Source of the DNA: Ruminococcaceae bacterium UBA1741
GTDB lineage: Bacteria > Bacillota > Clostridia > Oscillospirales > Acutalibacteraceae
Reading direction: 5' to 3'
DNA length: 49,571 bases
Assembly (NCBI GenBank): GCA_002315685.1
Contig: DCHX01000040.1
Span: 1 to 49,571, forward strand
This document shows positions 8,901-16,991 of this stretch, in pieces (positions within the stretch are counted from its first letter, which is position 1; each line of letters begins with the position of its first letter). Below the pieces are notes generated by a model that ran no database searches, had not been told where the DNA came from, and was given only the letters and a program-made list of their open reading frames with translations. A program made the position numbers and the translations under genes.

Positions 8901-9228
8901 GGACGATGAAAATTCCGCATTTGCAATGGAGAAAGAGAATAAGGGCGAATTTGTGCCTAAATTTTCTCCTAATGCAATATCCGATAGTTTTGCAAGTGAT
9001 GAAGAATTTACTAAAATTTTTAAGTTTATCGAACGAAAGCTTAAAGAAATCGGTAGTGATTTGTATGACGGCAAAATAGAGGCAAAACCGATAGACGGAG
9101 TTGAAAGTCCCGCTTGTAAGTATTGCGATTTTTATTCGGTATGTAGGATAAATAAAGAGAATATCGACTCTGTTCCGAAATTATCAAAAGAAGAAATAAT
9201 CGAAAAAATAGAAAGGGGGGAAGCATAA
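5980..9228 (+). CDS. addB: ATP-dependent helicase/nuclease subunit B (AddB)
   Basis: AddB is half of AddAB, which resects double-strand breaks to load RecA. At 1082 residues it is close to the family norm. The Walker A motif GRASSGKTT is at residues 7-15. The C-terminal RecB-type nuclease domain has IVDYKTG. The iron-sulphur cluster that pins the nuclease domain is supported by an isolated Cys in NYNKCKF and by a C-x2-C-x5-C set near the C-terminus (residues 1046, 1049, 1055). AAAGGGGCG precedes the ATG. addA follows after two bases, so the two form an operon. Confidence 0.95.
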   Translation: MLKFILGRASSGKTTTIMDMIKNEACEGNKPVLIVPEQYSFESEKYILEMLGDEKASNVSVLSFTRLYDTIGRIKGGICGKILTDADKFILMNSAISSVKDNLKLWGRCANSSAFSESMISVVDEFKLNSIGSTDLFNTANSFESSKLRDKLLDTAQILEAYNMILGTRFIDPADNLDRLYNMLNECDYFDEKTVFFDGFKGFTGQQKKIIDRIIAKAKNVVISLTIEENYSNQYGLFGNILLIKNQISSMARSKNINVQEIYLGKPVYSSHSLEVFEECMSKGQFLSNEDISDSVCVCEAQTVFDEAEFVARNIKKIIREENAKFSDFVIIARDTGIYEDALTVACKRNGVKCFFDKKIPLSSMPISVFVISAIEYVKKPTIEAVFRFHKSGVGILSVDELAELENYTYIWNIDAKQFQNEWDMNTKGLTDRTDKDFEKKLRRLNDLRKRAIGPLIEFKNSFKGTPKQMATAVMALINSCNFRDSALNLKNEYEENGNEQYRDAIRQSYDLFISLLDSVVYCFPDINVKTDEFYNALNTSISLSTIGTTPQTLDEVVFGSADRIRPSRPKYAFVMGLNQGIFPKTASSTGVFSNTERKALIDLGLEIPDRTISFSIDEEFLVYSNVCCASNKVFLSFSLSQNNNKGSEKSVFLSEIFDNLKVKSLSEPSPLCQDNLPETYDSAFYEYCVRQQNDEVEKKTLFEALKGTEKENLIERINNNLTAKNAKLDKEIASKLYGESLYMSPTNFENYNKCKFMSFCSHGLKAKKLYPAEFNAMQRGTIVHFVLERIIEEYGKDISKLTEEKIVSEIDRFCEEYLDTVKGFDKVKNVRFEFLLSTIKRTLKYVVGRLVLEFAQSEYEPKACELKIGKKDDDDIPAIDIKLDNNKELLLGGVVDRVDTYDEYFRIVDYKTGSKKFKLSDVLYGQNMQMLLYLYAVAKSEKFGKTPAGILYMNAKRVKKGNPADRRMNGLVLDDENSAFAMEKENKGEFVPKFSPNAISDSFASDEEFTKIFKFIERKLKEIGSDLYDGKIEAKPIDGVESPACKYCDFYSVCRINKENIDSVPKLSKEEIIEKIERGEA

Positions 9229-9230
9229 TT

Positions 9231-12200
9231 ATGTTTATAAATCCAACACCTTCTCAGGTTAAGGCTATTGATACCGATGGCGCTGTGTTGGTTTCCGCCG
9301 CCGCAGGTTCGGGTAAAACCGCCGTTTTAACCGAAAGAGTTATAAGAAAACTTACCGATACCAATAAGCCTGTTAGTGCTGACGAATTGTTGATAGTTAC
9401 ATTTACAAACGATGCGGCAAACGAAATGCGCAGACGAATAGAAGCACGGCTTTTTGAAGAATGTCGAAAATATCCCAACGACCCGTTCTTGATTAAGCAA
9501 AAGCATTTAATAGGCAGTGCGGATATTTGTACTATTGACTCATTTTGTATCAATTTAGTTAGAGAAAACTTTGAAAAATGCGGTGTAGAGCCTAATTTCA
9601 AAGTATCCGACGGAAACGATATGAAGTTTATTTGTGATAATGTTTTAACCGATATTATTAACGAAAGACTTGAAAATGATAAGAATTCAATACAAAAGCT
9701 TTTGGAGTTATGCGGATGTGATTATGACGACTCTCCCTTAAAGGAACTTATAAGAAGCCTTTATATTTACAGTAGGCAATTACCCTTTCCGAATGAATTT
9801 TTATCAAATTTGGCAAAGCCCTATGAAACCGATTTCGATAAAAACCATATTTGGTACAGTTCGTTTTTTGAGTTGGCAAGGGAAGAACTCCTTATTGCAA
9901 AAAACTCTTGCAAAAAAATGGCGGAGCTTTCGTTGTCTTTTGTTGAGGGCGCAAAGGGTGCCGACGAATACGCAAAAACCGTTTCTCTAATTCTCGGCGA
10001 TTTGGAGGATGCTATTGATTCGCTTGATTATAATTCGGTTTATGAAAAGATAAAAACCTCCGTTTTAGGTAAATTTACCGTTAAAAGTATAAACGGAGAT
10101 ATAGGCGACTCATACAAAGAAGAAAAAAACAAAATCAAAGTGTGCCTATCGAATATCCAGTGCCTGTTTTGCGATAATCTTGATACTATAAACAAAACGA
10201 ATGCCGAAAAATTACCGACAGTAAGACTTTTAATCGAGCTTGTCAATGAATATGCGAATAGAGAAATTGCCGCTTACAAAGAACAAAACAAACTTACATT
10301 CTATCATACCGAACAAATGGCACTTGAATTGTTGTGTGAAACGGATGATGAAAACAATATCGTTGTGAAGGAAACGGCAAAACCTTATATTTCTAAGTAT
10401 GCCGAGGTTTTGGTTGATGAGTTTCAAGATGTAAACGACCTTCAAAATATGCTTTTTTATATTTTGTCGGGCAAACAGAAAAGATTATTTACCGTTGGCG
10501 ATATTAAGCAGAGTATTTACAGATTCAGAGGCTCAAATCTTAATAATTTCCTCGACAAGAAAAGGACATATATTCCTATTGACGATGCAAAAGATGACCA
10601 GCCTAAAAAGATAATACTCTCGGACAATTTCAGAAGCCGAAAGGGCGTTTGCGACTATATAAACTTTTTCTTTAACAGCATTATGAGGGAGGATACGGGC
10701 GATATTATCTATGACGAAGAAGAACGCCTTAATTCTTCGGCAAAATTTCCCGAAAGCGATATAGTCAATACCGAACTCTTGGTTTTGCAAAAAGATTCCG
10801 ATAACGACGATTCGAGAATTGATTACGAATCAAAAGCAGTTGCAAAATACATTAAGGATTTAATACAAAACAAAACACTTGTAAAAGCCGACAAAGTAAC
10901 TTTAAGACCTGCAAGATATGATGATATTTGCATTTTAATTGAAAAGCCGAACACAAATGAAAAAATGTCCGGTGTTGTAAAAGAATTGGTTAAGAATAAA
11001 ATACCTGTTTCTTTTTCCGGTGATTCTTTTTGCGACGCTCCCGAAATTTCACTTGCACTTTCGTTGCTTAAAGTTATAGATAACCCGGCTAATGATATTG
11101 AACTGCTTACCGTAATGATGTCGCCGCTTTATTCTTTTACTCCCGACGAGATGGCGCTTATGCGACTTGACTGTCGAGACGGTGATATTTATTCCGCTGT
11201 TTTGTATGCTTGTAATACCGGTAACAGTAAAGCGTTAAGCTTTATTAAGAGCATTCAAAGGCTTCGCAACGAAGCGGTTTTGTTGCCTATTGATAAGCTT
11301 GTTACGAAAATTATATATGAAACCGACCTTTTTGCTATTGTGTCGGCTATGGAAGACGGAGAAAAAAAGAAAAACACTTTATTGTCGCTGATATCATTTT
11401 CGGCAAATTCTCCCGATAACAGCATCTCCGGTTTTATTAAGTATTTGTCAAACCTTCCCGAAAAAAGCTTTAATGACAATTCCTTTAAGCAAAACAGCGT
11501 AAGAATTACTTCAATGCACAAATCGAAAGGTTTGCAATTCCCGATTTGTATTCTTTTGGATTTATCGACACCTATAAAAAGAAACAATTCCGATTATACG
11601 GTATTTTATTCCGAAAAATACGGATTAGGGTATAAATATTTTGATGAAAACCAAAATGAATATGTCGAAAATATCGGAAAAAAGGTAATAACAAAACAAA
11701 TAGCGAAAGAAAATCTCCAAGAAAAAATGAGGCTCTTGTATGTTGCTATGACAAGAGCGGAGGAAAAGCTTGTTTTGGTAACCTCGTTTTCTAAATTAGA
11801 GAGTAGTATTCAAAAGATAAGTAATAATATTGAAAACGGCAAAATTACCGCTGAATTTATTAAAAAAGCCAATTCAATGAGCGAGTGGATTATTGCTACA
11901 TCACTTTTGCACCCCGATGCGAATGAATTACGGGCAATCTCAAATACTTTTATTGAGCCTTGCTTTACCGAAAGCAAATTAAAGGTTACATTACTTAACG
12001 GTAATTTGCCCGAAGAAAATTTTGAAGCTCAATCTAATGAAGCTTTACCGAATAAAGATATTTCAAAAAAGATAATCGAGAATGCGAACGGCAAATATTA
12101 TTATGAGCCACTATCGAAAATCGAATCGAAAACTTCGGTTTCAAAGCTTGTTCACGGCGCTGAGGGAGATAAATATTTATTTAATTCAAGACCTGCGTTT

Positions 12201-12722
12201 ATGAACGAAAAAGGAATGTCGGCAAGTGAAAAGGGAACTGCTATGCATAATGTTATGCAGTATATCAATATGACCGAAAATATTGATGTTGATAGTGAAA
12301 TTGAGCGCTTGTACGAATGGCAATTCATTACCGAAGCCCAAGCGAAATGTGTTGACAGAGCAAAGCTTAGCGACTTTTTTGAAAGTAATCTTTACAAACG
12401 AATTTGCAACTCAAAAACGGTAAGGCGTGAAATGAGGTTTTTAACCGAAATTCCTGCTTGCAGGCTTGATAAAACAATATCAAAAGATTTCGAAAACGAA
12501 AAAATAATCGTCCAAGGTGCTGTTGACCTTTTATTTGAAGAAGACGACGGAATTGTTATTGTCGATTTCAAGACCGATAGGGTAGAGGACGATACCGCTC
12601 TTATAAATGCCTATTCCGAGCAACTTGAAATATATTCAAGCGCCTGTGAAAAAATCTTTTTGAAAAGGATTAAAGAAAAGATTATTTATTCCTTTGCTCT
12701 TTCAAAAGAAATTGTTGTTTGA
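9231..12722 (+). CDS. addA: ATP-dependent helicase/nuclease subunit A (AddA)
   Basis: AddA is the UvrD-like helicase and second nuclease of AddAB. Superfamily 1A motifs appear in order: Walker A AAAGSGKTAVLTERV near residues 22-36, VTFTNDAANEMRRRI, VDEFQDVND, VGDIKQSIYRFRGS, MHKSKGLQFP, and LLYVAMTRAEE. The C-terminal nuclease domain has IVDFKTDRVED. The 1163-residue length is slightly shorter than the Bacillus protein. AAAGGGGGG is well placed before the ATG. The gene ends just before the rodA promoter. Confidence 0.96.
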   Translation: MFINPTPSQVKAIDTDGAVLVSAAAGSGKTAVLTERVIRKLTDTNKPVSADELLIVTFTNDAANEMRRRIEARLFEECRKYPNDPFLIKQKHLIGSADICTIDSFCINLVRENFEKCGVEPNFKVSDGNDMKFICDNVLTDIINERLENDKNSIQKLLELCGCDYDDSPLKELIRSLYIYSRQLPFPNEFLSNLAKPYETDFDKNHIWYSSFFELAREELLIAKNSCKKMAELSLSFVEGAKGADEYAKTVSLILGDLEDAIDSLDYNSVYEKIKTSVLGKFTVKSINGDIGDSYKEEKNKIKVCLSNIQCLFCDNLDTINKTNAEKLPTVRLLIELVNEYANREIAAYKEQNKLTFYHTEQMALELLCETDDENNIVVKETAKPYISKYAEVLVDEFQDVNDLQNMLFYILSGKQKRLFTVGDIKQSIYRFRGSNLNNFLDKKRTYIPIDDAKDDQPKKIILSDNFRSRKGVCDYINFFFNSIMREDTGDIIYDEEERLNSSAKFPESDIVNTELLVLQKDSDNDDSRIDYESKAVAKYIKDLIQNKTLVKADKVTLRPARYDDICILIEKPNTNEKMSGVVKELVKNKIPVSFSGDSFCDAPEISLALSLLKVIDNPANDIELLTVMMSPLYSFTPDEMALMRLDCRDGDIYSAVLYACNTGNSKALSFIKSIQRLRNEAVLLPIDKLVTKIIYETDLFAIVSAMEDGEKKKNTLLSLISFSANSPDNSISGFIKYLSNLPEKSFNDNSFKQNSVRITSMHKSKGLQFPICILLDLSTPIKRNNSDYTVFYSEKYGLGYKYFDENQNEYVENIGKKVITKQIAKENLQEKMRLLYVAMTRAEEKLVLVTSFSKLESSIQKISNNIENGKITAEFIKKANSMSEWIIATSLLHPDANELRAISNTFIEPCFTESKLKVTLLNGNLPEENFEAQSNEALPNKDISKKIIENANGKYYYEPLSKIESKTSVSKLVHGAEGDKYLFNSRPAFMNEKGMSASEKGTAMHNVMQYINMTENIDVDSEIERLYEWQFITEAQAKCVDRAKLSDFFESNLYKRICNSKTVRREMRFLTEIPACRLDKTISKDFENEKIIVQGAVDLLFEEDDGIVIVDFKTDRVEDDTALINAYSEQLEIYSSACEKIFLKRIKEKIIYSFALSKEIVV

Positions 12723-12723
12723 C

Positions 12724-12752
12724 TTGAATTAAGCTTCATAATATTATATAAT
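12724..12752 (+). promoter_or_regulatory. rodA promoter
   Basis: TTGAAT (12724-12729) and a consensus TATAAT (12747-12752) are 17 bases apart, starting one base after the addA stop. Expected start near 12759. Confidence 0.75.
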
Positions 12753-12786
12753 AATCGACAGATATTAAAAAAATTGTGGTGAAAAA

Positions 12787-13914
12787 ATGGGAACAATTAT
12801 ATCAAAAATTGCAGACTTTTTCCGTGAAACCGATAAGTTGCTTTTATCTCTTTGCTTTTTTGCATCCCTTTACGGTTGTGTTGCGGTATTAAGTGCGACA
12901 AGGTATCTCGGCTCTCTTCGTCCTTTTTTAGTTCAGGGTCTTTCGTTAGGACTCGGAATAGCGGTTGCGATTTTTATTTCGGCGTTTGATTTTCAAACAT
13001 TTATCAACAAATGGTATATTATCGCACTGTTAGGCGTAATCCCCGTTATTTTGACATTTTTTATAGGCTTTGCACCCGAAGGTACGGACGATAAGGCTTG
13101 GCTTGATTTGGGCATTACTACTTTTCAACCTGCCGAGCTTATGAAGGTTTGCTTTATTGTTACTTTTTCGGCGCATTTAAGCAAAGTAAAGCAAAATGTA
13201 AACAAGCTTAAATATTTAATTCCCGTTTGTTTGCACGGCGCTTTTCCTGTTTTGCTTATTCATTTCCAAGGCGATGACGGAACTGCTCTTGTTTTTGCGA
13301 TTATTGTTTTGTTTATGATGTATGCCGCAGGTGTGTCGCTGAAATACTTTGCCTGTGCTTTTGCGGCTGTAATTCTTTTGTCGCCGATAATTTATTTCTT
13401 TGTGATGAATGATGACCAGCGCTCACGAATTATCAGTGTGTTTGATATTGAGGCTGATATTCAAGGCGCTACATATCAACAGTACAGAGGCCGTATGGCA
13501 CTTGCAAACGGCGGATTTTTCGGTCAAGGACTTTTTAAGGGAATACTTACGCAGTCGGGCAGTGTTCCGGAAGGTCAAAACGACTTTATATTTGTGAGCA
13601 TCGGCGAAGAACTCGGTATGCTCGGTTTGCTTGCGCTGCTTTTGATTTTAGGTGCTATCGCAATTCGTACTTTAAGGGTTGCCGCCATTTGCCGTAAGGA
13701 TAGCGGAAAGCTTATATGTGTCGGATTTTTTGCTATGATATTTGCACAAATTTTTATAAATGTAGGTATGTGCGTAAATCTTTTACCCGTAATAGGTGTT
13801 ACGCTTCCTTTTTTCAGTGCGGGTGGTACATCACTGCTTTGTATGTTTATGGGTGTAGGACTTGTGCTTAATGTCTATAAGCACCGAAATTCAAGAACAT
13901 TGTATATAAGATAA
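12787..13914 (+). CDS. rodA: FtsW/RodA/SpoVE family peptidoglycan glycosyltransferase, RodA-like
   Basis: SEDS proteins polymerise lipid II into glycan strands at the membrane with a partner class B penicillin-binding protein. The 375-residue protein is made of repeated hydrophobic segments, consistent with about ten membrane helices. Family motifs are WLDLG..FQPAELMK, DDGTALV, RGRMALANGG, VPEGQNDFIF (catalytic Asp near residue 266), IGEELG and LPFFSAGGTSLL. RodA is preferred over FtsW because of the elongation-type motif set and the isolated location away from the mur-fts cluster. The partner PBP is not in this window. A GTGGTG ribosome binding site precedes the ATG. Confidence 0.88.
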   Translation: MGTIISKIADFFRETDKLLLSLCFFASLYGCVAVLSATRYLGSLRPFLVQGLSLGLGIAVAIFISAFDFQTFINKWYIIALLGVIPVILTFFIGFAPEGTDDKAWLDLGITTFQPAELMKVCFIVTFSAHLSKVKQNVNKLKYLIPVCLHGAFPVLLIHFQGDDGTALVFAIIVLFMMYAAGVSLKYFACAFAAVILLSPIIYFFVMNDDQRSRIISVFDIEADIQGATYQQYRGRMALANGGFFGQGLFKGILTQSGSVPEGQNDFIFVSIGEELGMLGLLALLLILGAIAIRTLRVAAICRKDSGKLICVGFFAMIFAQIFINVGMCVNLLPVIGVTLPFFSAGGTSLLCMFMGVGLVLNVYKHRNSRTLYIR

Positions 13915-13944
13915 ATAATTTGGGTAATAATTTGAAAAAAGTAC

Positions 13945-13973
13945 TTGCAAATTGCGGTGATTTGTGATATACT
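13945..13973 (+). promoter_or_regulatory. rpsB-tsf promoter
   Basis: TTGCAA (13945-13950) and TATACT (13968-13973) are separated by 17 bases, with TG-A extending the -10 box. The start is expected near 13980, leaving a leader of about 127 bases. Confidence 0.85.
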
Positions 13974-13979
13974 TTATCA

Positions 13980-14106
13980 GCTATCGTGTAAAGATGGCGA
14001 AATATTACACACATTACGCTTTATGTCGGCATAGGTGTTATCGTTCGATACTTGCGATAATTGTCGATTTTGCGTGATGGAGGTTAAACCTCAGGAGGAA
14101 TTTATT
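13980..14106 (+). promoter_or_regulatory. rpsB 5' leader, possibly structured
   Basis: A leader of about 127 bases before rpsB is longer than translation needs. It contains TATCG-TT-CGATA (14039-14050). A GAGGT-TAA-ACCTC hairpin (14080-14092) ends directly before the AGGAGG ribosome binding site (14093-14098). This may be an S2 autoregulatory leader, but I cannot match it to a known fold by eye. Confidence 0.4.
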
Positions 14107-14871
14107 ATGGCAGTAGTATCAATGAAACAACTTCTTGAAGCCGGTGTTCATTTCGGACATCAGACAAGGCGTTGGAACCCCAAAATGGCTCGTTACATTT
14201 TTACGGAGCGTAACGGCATTTACATCATCGACCTTCAAAAGACCGTAAAGAAATTGAACGAGGCTTATCTTTTCGTTCGCGACATTGCGGCTGAGGGCGG
14301 CGATATTCTTTTTGTAGGCACTAAAAAGCAAGCTCAGGATTCTATTAAAGAAGAAGCAGAGCATTGCGGTATGCCTTATGTAAACGCAAGATGGCTTGGC
14401 GGTATGCTTACCAACTTCACAACTATCCGTACAAGAATTGCCCGTCTTGAACAACTCCGTGCTATGCGTGAAGATGGCACATTTGAACTTCTTCCCAAAA
14501 AGGAAGTTGTTAAACTTGAACTTGAAATTGAAAAGCTTGAAAAATTCATCGGCGGTATTCAAAATATGAATAAGATCCCGAGCGCCCTCTTTATCGTTGA
14601 CCCACGCAAAGAGAGAATAGCTGTTCAAGAAGCTAAGAAGCTCGGTCTTCCGATAATCGCTATTGTTGATACAAACTGCGATCCTGATGAAATTGATGCT
14701 GTTATTCCGGGTAACGACGATGCTATCCGTGCAGTAAAGCTTATTGCCGAAACAATGGCTGCTGCCGTTATCGAAGGCAGACAGGGTACTGAAATGGGTA
14801 CTGCTGCTGTTGAGGATGACGAAGAAACAGTTGAAGAAATGCAAGAAGAAGCTGTTGAAACAGCTGAATAA
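14107..14871 (+). CDS. rpsB: 30S ribosomal protein S2
   Basis: S2 joins the small subunit late and is needed for S1 docking and initiation. The product of 254 residues starts MAVVSMKQLLEAGVHFGHQTRRWNPKM, the standard S2 N-terminus, and carries the FVGTKKQAQ and RWLGGMLTN motifs. The ATG at 14107 is chosen because AGGAGGA lies 9 bases upstream; an in-frame start at 14035 lacks homology. The C-terminal tail is acidic (EDDEETVEEMQEEAVE), common in clostridial S2. tsf follows after 15 bases, the usual order. Confidence 0.97.
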   Translation: MAVVSMKQLLEAGVHFGHQTRRWNPKMARYIFTERNGIYIIDLQKTVKKLNEAYLFVRDIAAEGGDILFVGTKKQAQDSIKEEAEHCGMPYVNARWLGGMLTNFTTIRTRIARLEQLRAMREDGTFELLPKKEVVKLELEIEKLEKFIGGIQNMNKIPSALFIVDPRKERIAVQEAKKLGLPIIAIVDTNCDPDEIDAVIPGNDDAIRAVKLIAETMAAAVIEGRQGTEMGTAAVEDDEETVEEMQEEAVETAE

Positions 14872-14886
14872 TAGGAGGAAATAACT

Positions 14887-15798
14887 ATGGCTTTTACTGC
14901 TAAGGATGTACAGGCATTAAGAGAAAAAACCGGTTGCGGTATGATGGACTGTAAAAAGGCATTGACCGAATGCAACGGCGATATGGATGCTGCCGTAGAT
15001 TTTCTTCGTGAAAAGGGACTTGCTTCTCAGGCAAAAAAAGCAAGTCGTGTTGCTGCCGAAGGTACAGTATGCGCTATCGTTGAAAACGGTGTAGGTGTTG
15101 TAGTTGAGCTTAATGCCGAAACCGATTTCGTTGCAGGTGGCGAAGAATTTAAGGCACTTGCATTAGAGGTTGCTAAGATTATTGCAAGTGAAAATCCTGC
15201 TGACCTTGATGCTCTTCTTAAATGTGCAAAGAACGGTCAAACCGTTGAAGAAATGGTACAGGAATTATTCCTTAAAGTTCGTGAGAACATTAAGGTTCGC
15301 CGTTTCGTTCGTTATGAAGGTAAGGTTGTATCTTATGTTCATGCCGGCGGTAAGATTGGCGTTATGGTTAAATTTGACGGCGATGTTGATGCTGCTGATG
15401 CTGAATTTATCGCTATCGGTAAGAATGTTGCAATGCAAATTGCCGCTATGAACCCTGCTTATCTTGATGAAGCAAGTGTTCCTGCAAGTGTTCTTGATAA
15501 AGAAAAGGAAATCCTTATTGCTCAAATGAAGGAAGATCCTAAAATGGCTAATAAGCCGGATGCTGTTCTCGGTAAAATCGTTGAAGGTAAGGTTGGCAAG
15601 TACTATAAGGAAAACTGCCTTGTTGAACAACAGTTTGTTATGGACGGCGACTTGACCGTTGGTAAGTACATTGAAAAGGCTGCTAAGGATATGGGCAAGT
15701 CATTTAAGATTGTTGACTTCGTTCGCTTTGAAAAGGGCGAAGGCATTGAGAAGCGTGTTGACGACTTCGCTGCCGAAGTTGCAAGTATGATTAAATAA
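14887..15798 (+). CDS. tsf: Elongation factor Ts
   Basis: EF-Ts is the nucleotide exchange factor for EF-Tu. The 303-residue product begins with a UBA-like domain (DVQALREKTGCGMMDCKKAL) followed by the core with the TDFVA motif (AETDFVAGGEEF) that contacts EF-Tu. TAGGAGGAA precedes the ATG. It is the second gene of the rpsB operon. pyrH and frr, which often come next in Firmicutes, are not here. Confidence 0.97.
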   Translation: MAFTAKDVQALREKTGCGMMDCKKALTECNGDMDAAVDFLREKGLASQAKKASRVAAEGTVCAIVENGVGVVVELNAETDFVAGGEEFKALALEVAKIIASENPADLDALLKCAKNGQTVEEMVQELFLKVRENIKVRRFVRYEGKVVSYVHAGGKIGVMVKFDGDVDAADAEFIAIGKNVAMQIAAMNPAYLDEASVPASVLDKEKEILIAQMKEDPKMANKPDAVLGKIVEGKVGKYYKENCLVEQQFVMDGDLTVGKYIEKAAKDMGKSFKIVDFVRFEKGEGIEKRVDDFAAEVASMIK

Positions 15799-15915
15799 TT
15801 TCGCCTTACCTCAGGGTGGGTTTTGTGCCGAAATTTACGACATTAAAACGGATGTTCCTCTGGTCTTTTATGATTTATGAACCTCTAACTATATTTTAAG
15901 AGAGGAAATAGTGTA
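15799..15915 (+). promoter_or_regulatory. rplS leader with two anti-Shine-Dalgarno segments
   Basis: The 117 bases between tsf and rplS hold no gene and no clear terminator. CCTCT at 15857-15861 and again at 15882-15886 are each complementary to the AGAGG (15901-15905) of the rplS ribosome binding site. Pairing of the nearer copy makes a 5-base stem with a 14-base loop. L19 leaders are known to autoregulate in Firmicutes; whether this one belongs to that family is inference. Confidence 0.4.
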
Positions 15916-16260
15916 ATGGATGCTATTAAAGAATTAACACAAGATATGCTTAAAACAGAAGTTCCCGAAATTTTAATCGGTAGCACTGTTAAAGTTCACG
16001 TTAGAATTAAGGAAGGCGAAAAAGAGAGAATTCAGATTTTCGAAGGTACCGTAATTGCTAAAAACAATACCGGTATTGCCGAAACATTTACCGTTCGCCG
16101 TCTTTCATACGGTGTAGGAGTTGAGCGTGTATTTCCGGTTCATTCTCCAATCGTAGCTAAGGTTGAGCTTGTAAGAAAAGGTAAAGTTCGCAGAGCTAAG
16201 CTTTATTACTTGCGTGATAGAGTCGGTAAGGCTGCAAAGGTTAAAGAATTGATTGGCTAA
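15916..16260 (+). CDS. rplS: 50S ribosomal protein L19
   Basis: L19 lies at the 30S-50S interface of the ribosome. The 114-residue protein has the family pattern VKVHVRIKEGEKERIQIFEGTV, then FTVRRLSYGVGVERVFP, then KVELVRKGKVRRAKLYYLRD. The ribosome binding site AGAGAGGAAA may be masked by upstream pairing. A strong terminator follows. The neighbours lepB, rbgA and rnhB are in the order usual for Firmicutes, but rimM and trmD, often upstream, are replaced by tsf here. Confidence 0.97.
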   Translation: MDAIKELTQDMLKTEVPEILIGSTVKVHVRIKEGEKERIQIFEGTVIAKNNTGIAETFTVRRLSYGVGVERVFPVHSPIVAKVELVRKGKVRRAKLYYLRDRVGKAAKVKELIG

Positions 16261-16270
16261 TTGATTTTTA

Positions 16271-16297
16271 GGGGACGGTAGCCCGTCCCCTTTATTT
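16271..16297 (+). terminator. rplS terminator
   Basis: GGGGACGG (16271-16278) pairs with CCGTCCCC (16283-16290) around a 4-base loop, followed by TTTATTTT. No separate promoter is evident before lepB, so partial read-through is likely. Confidence 0.85.
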
Positions 16298-16316
16298 TAG
16301 TTATGAGGTGAGAGCT

Positions 16317-16991
16317 GTGTCTTTATTCAAAAAGAATAAGCACGAACGGAATTATTTCGTTGAATATGATACCGATTATGTGTATTACACAAGTTCTAAA
16401 AAAGCTGATAATACTTCATATAAGACAGAGCTTTTTGATTGGATTGATATTGTTGTAGTTGCACTTGTTACCGTAATCGTTGCTTTTACTTTTTTGTTTA
16501 GAGTTGCTACTATTGACGGAGTTTCAATGCAAAACACATTTCAAGACGGCGAAAAGGTAATAATCAGTAATCTTGATTATACCCCTTCATCCGGAGATGT
16601 TGTTGTCTTGTCGCGCAATTACTTAAATAATCCCGATAACGATGAACAATCCGCAAGGCCGATTATCAAGAGAATAATCGCTACCGAAGGTCAAACTGTT
16701 TCTATTGATTTTGCGCGTGGCATTGTTTATGTTGACGGTCAAGCTTTAAGTGAGCCTTATACTAAAACACCTACAAATAATAAACTTGATCTTGATTTTC
16801 CGTTTGACGGAGATGTAGTTACCGTTCCTGAAAACTGTGTTTTTGTTTTAGGTGATAACCGTAACAACTCTCTTGACAGCCGTAGTTCTACAATAGGAAA
16901 TTTAGGGAACGGAATGATAGATACCCGCTATATTATCGGCAAGGTTAGGTTTCGTATTTTCCCGATTTCTAAATTCGGAGGAATTAAATAA
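16317..16991 (+). CDS. lepB: Signal peptidase I
   Basis: Type I signal peptidase cuts signal peptides from exported proteins at the outer face of the membrane. A cytoplasmic basic N-terminus leads to one membrane helix (IDIVVVALVTVIVAFTF). The Ser-Lys dyad follows: GVSMQNT (Ser near residue 70) and RPIIKRIIA (Lys near residue 118), then the conserved LGDNRNNSLDSR. I chose the GTG at 16317 because GAGGTG lies six bases upstream; a GTG at 16308 overlaps that site. The 224-residue size is normal for Gram-positives. The next gene starts at the base after its stop. Confidence 0.93.
   Translation: MSLFKKNKHERNYFVEYDTDYVYYTSSKKADNTSYKTELFDWIDIVVVALVTVIVAFTFLFRVATIDGVSMQNTFQDGEKVIISNLDYTPSSGDVVVLSRNYLNNPDNDEQSARPIIKRIIATEGQTVSIDFARGIVYVDGQALSEPYTKTPTNNKLDLDFPFDGDVVTVPENCVFVLGDNRNNSLDSRSSTIGNLGNGMIDTRYIIGKVRFRIFPISKFGGIK

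Noticed and set aside
14119..14844. Open frame of 241 codons on the minus strand
   Set aside because: It lies entirely opposite rpsB, whose identity is certain; the antisense product shows no family pattern and has no ribosome binding site.
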